Source: Geomonas agri
GTDB lineage: Bacteria; Desulfobacterota; Desulfuromonadia; Geobacterales; Geobacteraceae
Direction: 5' to 3'
NCBI RefSeq assembly: GCF_020179605.1
Contig: NZ_JAINZO010000001.1
Location: forward strand, 2,020,799-2,084,798
DNA length: 64,000 bases
Shown here: positions 59,847 through 64,000 of the stretch, in pieces
Position numbering within the stretch: position 1 is the stretch's first letter
How the letters are laid out: each line of letters begins with the position of its first letter
Program-made: the position numbers and the translations under genes
The notes under the pieces: generated by a model
What the model was told of the DNA's origin: nothing
What the model saw: the letters and a program-made list of their open reading frames with translations, nothing else
Database searches by the model: none

Positions 59847-60719
59847 ATGAATCTTTTAGACGGCAAAAAGTGCGCTGACAGCCTGATCGCGGGCATCGCG
59901 AAGCAGGTCGCACGCCACGTGGACGCGGGGCTCAGGAAACCGCACATGACGGTGATCCTGGTCGGCAACCACGCCCCCAGCGAGTCCTACGTCAAATCGA
60001 AAATCACCACCTGCTCGCTCTCGGGCTTCGACAGCAACCTGATCCGCCTCCCCGAGTCGGTCAGCGAGAAGGAACTCCTGGCGCTGATCGCCGAAATCAA
60101 TGAGGACAACTCCACCGACGGCGTCATCGTGCAGCTCCCGCTCCCCAAACAGATCAACGCCCAGCGCGTCATCAACGCCATCTCCCCTGACAAGGACATC
60201 GATGGTTTCCACCCCACCAACTTCGGGCGCATGGCCCTCGGACAGAAGGCGTTCCGCCCGGCAACCGCCTACGGCATCTGCAAGCTGCTGCAGTTCTACC
60301 AGGTGCCGGTAGCCGGCAAACACTGCGTGGTCATCGGTCGCTCCAACATCGTGGGCAAGCCCATCTCCATCATGCTCTCCAACGACTTCGATATTGGCAA
60401 CGCCACGGTGACCCTCACCCATATCGAGACTCCGCGGGAACTGCTGCTCGAGGAAACCCGCCGCGCCGACATCGTCATCGTGGCCGTCGGTATCCCCGGT
60501 TTCGTCACCCCCGATATGGTGCGGGATGGCGTCACCCTCATCGACGTCGGCATCAACCGCCTGGAGAACGGCAAGCTGGTCGGTGATGTCGCCTTCGAAG
60601 CCGTCGCCCCCAAGTGTGAGTGGATCACCCCCGTTCCCGGCGGCGTCGGCCGCATGACCGTGGCCGCCCTCATGATCAACACGCTGGCCGCGTACCAGAA
60701 CAACTTCGAGCTGGCTTAA
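59847..60719 (+). CDS. folD: Bifunctional methylene-THF dehydrogenase/methenyl-THF cyclohydrolase
   Basis: A 290-residue enzyme. The catalytic Lys region is SESYVKSK (about residues 50-57), the family signatures are [12 protein letters not shown] and the NADP-binding [11 protein letters not shown], and [14 protein letters not shown] near the end. It interconverts methylene-, methenyl- and 10-formyl-THF. AGAGGAAAC precedes the ATG at 59847. The transcript is likely separate from the terminator-ended RNA upstream. Confidence 0.97.
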   Translation: MNLLDGKKCADSLIAGIAKQVARHVDAGLRKPHMTVILVGNHAPSESYVKSKITTCSLSGFDSNLIRLPESVSEKELLALIAEINEDNSTDGVIVQLPLPKQINAQRVINAISPDKDIDGFHPTNFGRMALGQKAFRPATAYGICKLLQFYQVPVAGKHCVVIGRSNIVGKPISIMLSNDFDIGNATVTLTHIETPRELLLEETRRADIVIVAVGIPGFVTPDMVRDGVTLIDVGINRLENGKLVGDVAFEAVAPKCEWITPVPGGVGRMTVAALMINTLAAYQNNFELA

Positions 60720-60738
60720 CCCCCTCATCGCTAGTCCA

Positions 60739-60760
60739 TCCCCTCTCCCGGAGGGAGAGG
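60739..60760. repeat. Partial palindromic element, copy 4
   Basis: CCCTCTCCC-GGA-GGGAGAGG is the closing hairpin of the nested element, alone, just after folD. Confidence 0.7.
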
Positions 60761-60770
60761 AAGACTTAAA

Positions 60771-60816
60771 CAAAAAGAAAAGGGTCCCGGCATTTCCGCC
60801 AGGACCCTTTTTCTTT
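60771..60816. terminator. Bidirectional terminator between folD and dcuB
   Basis: AAAGGGTCC and GGACCCTTT pair around a CGGCATTTCCGCCA loop that itself can pair (GGC/GCC). A-rich and T-rich flanks allow termination on both strands. Confidence 0.9.
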
Positions 60817-60846
60817 AACAGCTGCATGCTTCTATCTTATCTTGCC

Positions 60847-60880
60847 GTTATCTCTTTTATCCCCTTTATCCCTGTTATTC
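60847..60880 (-). repeat. Dispersed purine-rich repeat, copy 2
   Basis: On the minus strand GAATAACAGGGATAAAGGGG runs into ATAAAAGAGATAAC, matching the copy at 20131 with few changes. It ends just at the dcuB stop. Confidence 0.7.
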
Positions 60881-60882
60881 CT

Positions 60883-62214
60883 TTAGAGAATGAACTGCGA
60901 GATGGTGTAGGCGACCACGGTGGAGACGCCGACGCCGATCAGGCCCGGGATCATGAAGCTGTGGTTCAGGAGATACTTGCCGATCCTGGTGGTGCCGGTG
61001 CGGTCCATGTTGATGGCGGCCAGGTCACTCGGGTAGAAGGCGAAGAAGAAGTAAGCGTAGCTGGCAGGCATCAGTCCCAGTAGCAGCGGGATGGGAAGAC
61101 CAAGGGCAAGGCCCAGCGGCAGCGTGATGGCGAGAGTCGCCGCCTGGCTCTTGACGAAAGCGGAGATGCAGAAGGTGGCGATGGCGAAGGTCCAGGGTGC
61201 CATCTTCACCATGATGCCGATGTTGTCGATCAGGTACTTCTTGTTGGCGCTGATGAAGGTATCGCTCATCCAGGCGATGCCGAAGATGGAGACGACCGCG
61301 ATCATGCCTGCGATAAAAACGCTTGAGTGGGCGATGTCTTTTGCCTTGACCTTGGCGGCGAAGAGAATGAAGGCACCGTAAGCGAGCATGATGAACTGAA
61401 CCACGGTGGTCATCGGGACTGGCTTCTTGTCGGCGGCCAGCGGGAGGAGCCAGGGGCAGCTTGCCATCAGTATGATGGTACCGACGCCGGCAAAGAAGAG
61501 CGCCACGGAGACCTTGGCGACGGTGGAGATTTTCTTGTCCAGAGTGGTCACGTCCGCGTCGAGATTCTTACGGAATTCGGGATCCTGCAGTCGGGCCTGG
61601 AAGTCGGTGTCCTTGTCGAGGTCAAGACCGCGGTTGAAGCTCCAGGCTGCGGCGGCCAAGACACCGATGATGCCGGCAGGCATGGTGACCGAGATGATGT
61701 CGATCAGGGTGACGGGGTGACCGGACTTGGCGGCGAAGCCCAGGAAGAAGGTAACGGCGGCGGCAACAGGGCTCGCCGTGATCCCCATCTGGGAGGCGAC
61801 ACTGGAAATCGCCATCGGGCGTTCCGGACGGATCTTGGTCTTGATGGCCACGTCGGAGATGACCGGCAGCAGCGCGTACACGGCATGCCCGGTACCGCAG
61901 CAGACGGTCAGGAAGAAGGTACAGAGCGGGGCCAGAATGGTGACGTACTTGGGATGGGCGCGCAAAAGCTTCTCGGTCAACTGCACCAGGTAATCGAGTC
62001 CCCCCGCCACCTGCAGGGTTGCCGACGCTGTGACCACCGCGAGGATGATCAGCATGACGGCGATGGGGGGCTCGGATGGGGCGCTGCGGAAACCGAGCAC
62101 CAGCACTGAAACGCCGAGGCCGCCGATCAGGCCGAGCGCCACGCCACCTTTGCGGATACCTATCAGCACCGCGCCGAGTACGAGTATGAATTGGATCCAG
62201 AACATCGCTGCCAT
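60883..62214 (-). CDS. dcuB: Anaerobic C4-dicarboxylate transporter (DcuA/DcuB family)
   Basis: A 443-residue carrier with about 12 membrane segments and family stretches FLTVCCGTGHAVYALLPVISDVA, GITASPVAAAV and SYAYFFFAFYPSDLAAI. It exchanges fumarate, succinate or malate; in Geobacter DcuB-type carriers import fumarate while exporting succinate. A cytoplasmic loop lies at about 215-250. AGGAGG precedes the ATG. The upstream region has a sigma-54 promoter, and an NtrC-type regulator is encoded beyond it. Confidence 0.94.
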   Translation of the reverse strand: MAAMFWIQFILVLGAVLIGIRKGGVALGLIGGLGVSVLVLGFRSAPSEPPIAVMLIILAVVTASATLQVAGGLDYLVQLTEKLLRAHPKYVTILAPLCTFFLTVCCGTGHAVYALLPVISDVAIKTKIRPERPMAISSVASQMGITASPVAAAVTFFLGFAAKSGHPVTLIDIISVTMPAGIIGVLAAAAWSFNRGLDLDKDTDFQARLQDPEFRKNLDADVTTLDKKISTVAKVSVALFFAGVGTIILMASCPWLLPLAADKKPVPMTTVVQFIMLAYGAFILFAAKVKAKDIAHSSVFIAGMIAVVSIFGIAWMSDTFISANKKYLIDNIGIMVKMAPWTFAIATFCISAFVKSQAATLAITLPLGLALGLPIPLLLGLMPASYAYFFFAFYPSDLAAINMDRTGTTRIGKYLLNHSFMIPGLIGVGVSTVVAYTISQFIL

Positions 62215-62285
62215 GACAACCTCCTATGCTGCTCCTGGTTAGCTTTGGCGAGGTGATCCCTCGCGTCGTTATCTAACCGTGGTAG

Positions 62286-62301
62286 AGCAGGCATGATGCC
62301 A
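62286..62301 (-). promoter_or_regulatory. Sigma-54 promoter of dcuB
   Basis: On the minus strand TGGCATCATGCCTGCT keeps the GG and GC at sigma-54 spacing; T for C at the end of the -24 box and C for T in the -12 box are the departures. It is 72 bases before the dcuB ATG. Confidence 0.6.
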
Positions 62302-62373
62302 AGATCCACATTTTATATAAACCATTGTAATTACAAGTAATACCACCTAAAAGGCACCAACCAAAAAACAAAA

Positions 62374-62398
62374 ATGCCATAACCGGAGGCTATGGCAT
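62374..62398 (-). terminator. Hairpin serving as regulator-gene terminator and possible activator site
   Basis: ATGCCATA and TATGGCAT form a perfect 8-bp stem; on the minus strand TTTTTGTTTTTTGG follows, so it can end the regulator transcript. The same sequence holds the site ATAACCGGAGGCTATG discussed as an activator box. Confidence 0.7.
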
Positions 62399-62484
62399 CT
62401 CATATCTGCAGGGCAAAATATATGTCTTTTCAAAGAGTTATGTCCGGATATAACGCGAGGTTATCATTATAACCGAAGGTTATG
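62379..62484. promoter_or_regulatory. Repeated dyads, candidate activator-binding sites for dcuB
   Basis: ATAACCGGAGGCTATG (62379-62394) and ATAACCGAAGGTTATG (62469-62484) differ at two bases and are 90 bases apart. Between them GTTATGTCCGGATATAAC (62437-62454) is a near-perfect dyad. They lie about 80-200 bases upstream of the sigma-54 promoter. Confidence 0.55.
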
Positions 62485-62543
62485 CCTCTTCATGAGGGAC
62501 GGCCGCGGCGTCGCCAACCGTTCCCGCAAGCCACCCTTGTGAT

Positions 62544-63959
62544 TCAAGAGTGCATCATCTTCAACCGTTTGCTCAGGGCGGGCTGGGAGATGCCCAGCAG
62601 CCGCGCGGCGAGGGTCTGGTTGCCGTTGGCGCGGGCAAGTGCCTCCTGGACCAGGAACGCAGCCGCATCGCTGAAGGTGGGAAGCTCGTCGAAGCCGCTG
62701 AATGGATTTTCTCTTGGGGGAGGCACAGCGGAGGGGCCCGCCTCGGCCTGGGCGGACTCGACCGCCTTGACGAAGCTGTCCATGGAAAGCATCCGGTCCC
62801 GGTGCACGCTGACCGCGTCGAACACCATCGCCTTCAGTTCCCTGACGTTACCCGGGAAGCTGTAAGTGGAGAGAAACTGCGCCAGCCCCTTGGGGGGCGT
62901 CGGCTTCTTCTTCCCCAGCGCCTCGGCGGCCTCGGCCAGGAAATGGTCCAAAAGAAGCGGGATGTCGCCGCGCCGCTCCCTGAGCGCGGGAATCTGGACG
63001 CGGTGCGTGCGCAGGCGATAGTACAGGTCGCGGCGGAACTTCCCTTCTCCCTCCTTGGCGGAAAGGTTCTGGTGCGTTGCCACGATGATGCGCGCCTTGA
63101 GGCGCTTGGGTAGGTCGCACCCCAGCGGGAAATACTCGCGCTCCTGCAACAGCCGCAACAGCTTCACCTGCGAGGCGATGCTCAGGTCACCGATCTCATC
63201 CAGAAAGAGCGTCCCGTCGCTGGCTTCCTCCACCATGCCGCGCCTTGCCTGGTCCGCGCCGGTGAAGGCGCCGCGCACATGGCCGAACAGGGTGTCGGCG
63301 AACACGGTGTCGTCCAGCCCCGCCACGTTGACCGTGACCAGCTTGCCGCGGCAGCCGCTCAAGCGGTGCACTGCCTGGGCGACCAGCTCCTTCCCTACCC
63401 CGCTCTCCCCGGTGATCAAGAGCGGTTGCGGACTCTTGGCCACCGCCTCGATGTAGGCGAAAACATCGAGCATGGAGCGGTCGCCGGTGACGATGGCAGA
63501 GAAGGCCTCGGGGTGCGACAGCTCGCGCGAGATCAGGCGACTCGACACCTCCTGGAACTCGCTTCTCATCTCCACCATCCGGATCGCCCGCAGCACGCTT
63601 CCGACGATACGCTCCTCCTCGTCGGTCTTGACACAATAGTCGAAGGCGCCCAAGCGCATGCAGCGCACCGCCGTCTCCAGCTGGTTCAGGCCGCTCAGGA
63701 CGATTACCGCGATGTCGGGGAAGCGTTCCGCGATCTGGGCCAGCACCTCCTCGCCGGATAGGTGCGGCATGGTCAGATCGAGCATGACCAGCCCGATGCG
63801 CGTCTCCTCGAGTATCGACAGCACCTGTCGGCTGTCGCTGCAGGTGGTGATGTTGCTGATCCCGCCGGCGGTCTCCAGGGTGAGGGTCAGGGAACCGAGC
63901 CAGTCGGGTTCGTCATCGACCAAGAGAACGCCGAAATCGGGGTAGAGGGTCTCGGTCAC
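62544..63959 (-). CDS. NtrC-family sigma-54-dependent response regulator (DctD-like)
   Basis: A 471-residue regulator. Receiver domain 1-130 with phosphoacceptor Asp61 (VMLDLTMP). AAA+ domain with Walker A GESGVGKE, GAFTGA in HVRGAFTGAD, Walker B GTLFLDEIGD and SFPGNVRELK. A Fis-type helix-turn-helix ends it (ANGNQTLAARLLGISQPALSKRLK). GTG at 63959 overlaps the kinase stop by GTGA. It lies upstream of dcuB on the same strand, which suggests C4-dicarboxylate control; that is inferred from position and sites. Confidence 0.94.
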   Translation of the reverse strand: MTETLYPDFGVLLVDDEPDWLGSLTLTLETAGGISNITTCSDSRQVLSILEETRIGLVMLDLTMPHLSGEEVLAQIAERFPDIAVIVLSGLNQLETAVRCMRLGAFDYCVKTDEEERIVGSVLRAIRMVEMRSEFQEVSSRLISRELSHPEAFSAIVTGDRSMLDVFAYIEAVAKSPQPLLITGESGVGKELVAQAVHRLSGCRGKLVTVNVAGLDDTVFADTLFGHVRGAFTGADQARRGMVEEASDGTLFLDEIGDLSIASQVKLLRLLQEREYFPLGCDLPKRLKARIIVATHQNLSAKEGEGKFRRDLYYRLRTHRVQIPALRERRGDIPLLLDHFLAEAAEALGKKKPTPPKGLAQFLSTYSFPGNVRELKAMVFDAVSVHRDRMLSMDSFVKAVESAQAEAGPSAVPPPRENPFSGFDELPTFSDAAAFLVQEALARANGNQTLAARLLGISQPALSKRLKMMHS

Positions 63960-64000
63960 GCGTCAGCCTCCTTGTGATGGGCGGGCAGGGTCAGGGTGAC
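63956..64000 (-). CDS. C-terminal tail of a sensor histidine kinase, cut by window edge
   Basis: The last 14 codons read VTLTLPAHHKEADA, the usual ending of an HATPase domain. The TGA overlaps the regulator start by GTGA. The rest lies beyond the window; it is the likely partner of the regulator. Confidence 0.7.
   Translation of the reverse strand, partial: VTLTLPAHHKEADA

Overview
The window is a high-GC chromosomal segment that looks like a member of the Geobacteraceae, possibly of the Geomonas/Citrifermentans group; the genus is an inference. The signs are an icd-mdh-korDABC oxidative TCA module with a monomeric NADP isocitrate dehydrogenase and a 2-oxoglutarate:ferredoxin-type oxidoreductase, a combined D-/L-lactate utilisation island, a DcuB-type C4-dicarboxylate carrier next to an NtrC-type regulator, kinases with the HQWRQPL phosphoacceptor motif, and many short palindromic repeats between genes. 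No phage, transposase or CRISPR array was seen.

Layout. 1-4.1 kb (minus): a truncated LytS-like sensor kinase, a roughly 500-base stretch with no gene, a rhodanese, a half-size TauE/SafE protein and a periplasmic L,D-transpeptidase. 4.25-12.2 kb (plus): a 903-residue sensor kinase, an NtrC-type regulator overlapping it by 4 bases, and then a sigma-54 promoter ahead of an Lpp-like lipoprotein, two Do/HtrA proteases (one soluble, one lipid-anchored) and a small periplasmic protein; this reads as an envelope-stress circuit. 12.3-19.9 kb (plus): a small membrane protein, a LuxR-type regulator and a 1989-residue secreted subtilase with five 321-bp tandem repeats. 19.9-24.9 kb (minus): initiator tRNA, rlmB, pyrF, proS, ispG. 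25-33 kb: isochorismatase-like hydrolase, YtcJ-like amidohydrolase, YbhB-like protein, rlmD, a CCA-adding/poly(A) polymerase family enzyme, an HD-GYP protein, and a compound tandem repeat.

33.2-42.4 kb (minus): korDABC, mdh, icd, a LysM lipoprotein and aspS. 42.6-52.5 kb: lactate island. One arm (minus) holds the permease, a CidA/LrgB pair, D-lactate/glycolate oxidase-type GlcD and GlcF, and a GntR/FCD regulator; the divergent arm (plus) holds LutC and a fused LutB-LutA. A PdhR/LldR-like operator overlaps the -10 of the permease promoter. 52.6-54.4 kb: a small sigma-54-driven membrane protein, YceI and a small conserved protein; the last two share an upstream dyad. 54.5-59.4 kb (minus): XRE-cupin regulator, carboxynorspermidine (carboxyspermidine) synthase, nspC and speA, a polyamine operon. 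59.6-60.7 kb: a candidate structured RNA with its own terminator, then folD. 60.9-64 kb (minus): dcuB, whose upstream region holds a sigma-54 promoter and repeated dyads, preceded by an NtrC-type regulator and the tail of its kinase.

The main regulatory theme is sigma-54: three promoter-like sites with GG/GC at -24/-12 spacing, two of them next to NtrC-type regulator genes and near repeated sites that could be activator-binding. The second theme is intergenic palindromic DNA: several unrelated repeat families lie between housekeeping genes. No wholly new system is proven; the best leads are the sigma-54 envelope circuit, the dcuB upstream region and the structured RNA before folD.
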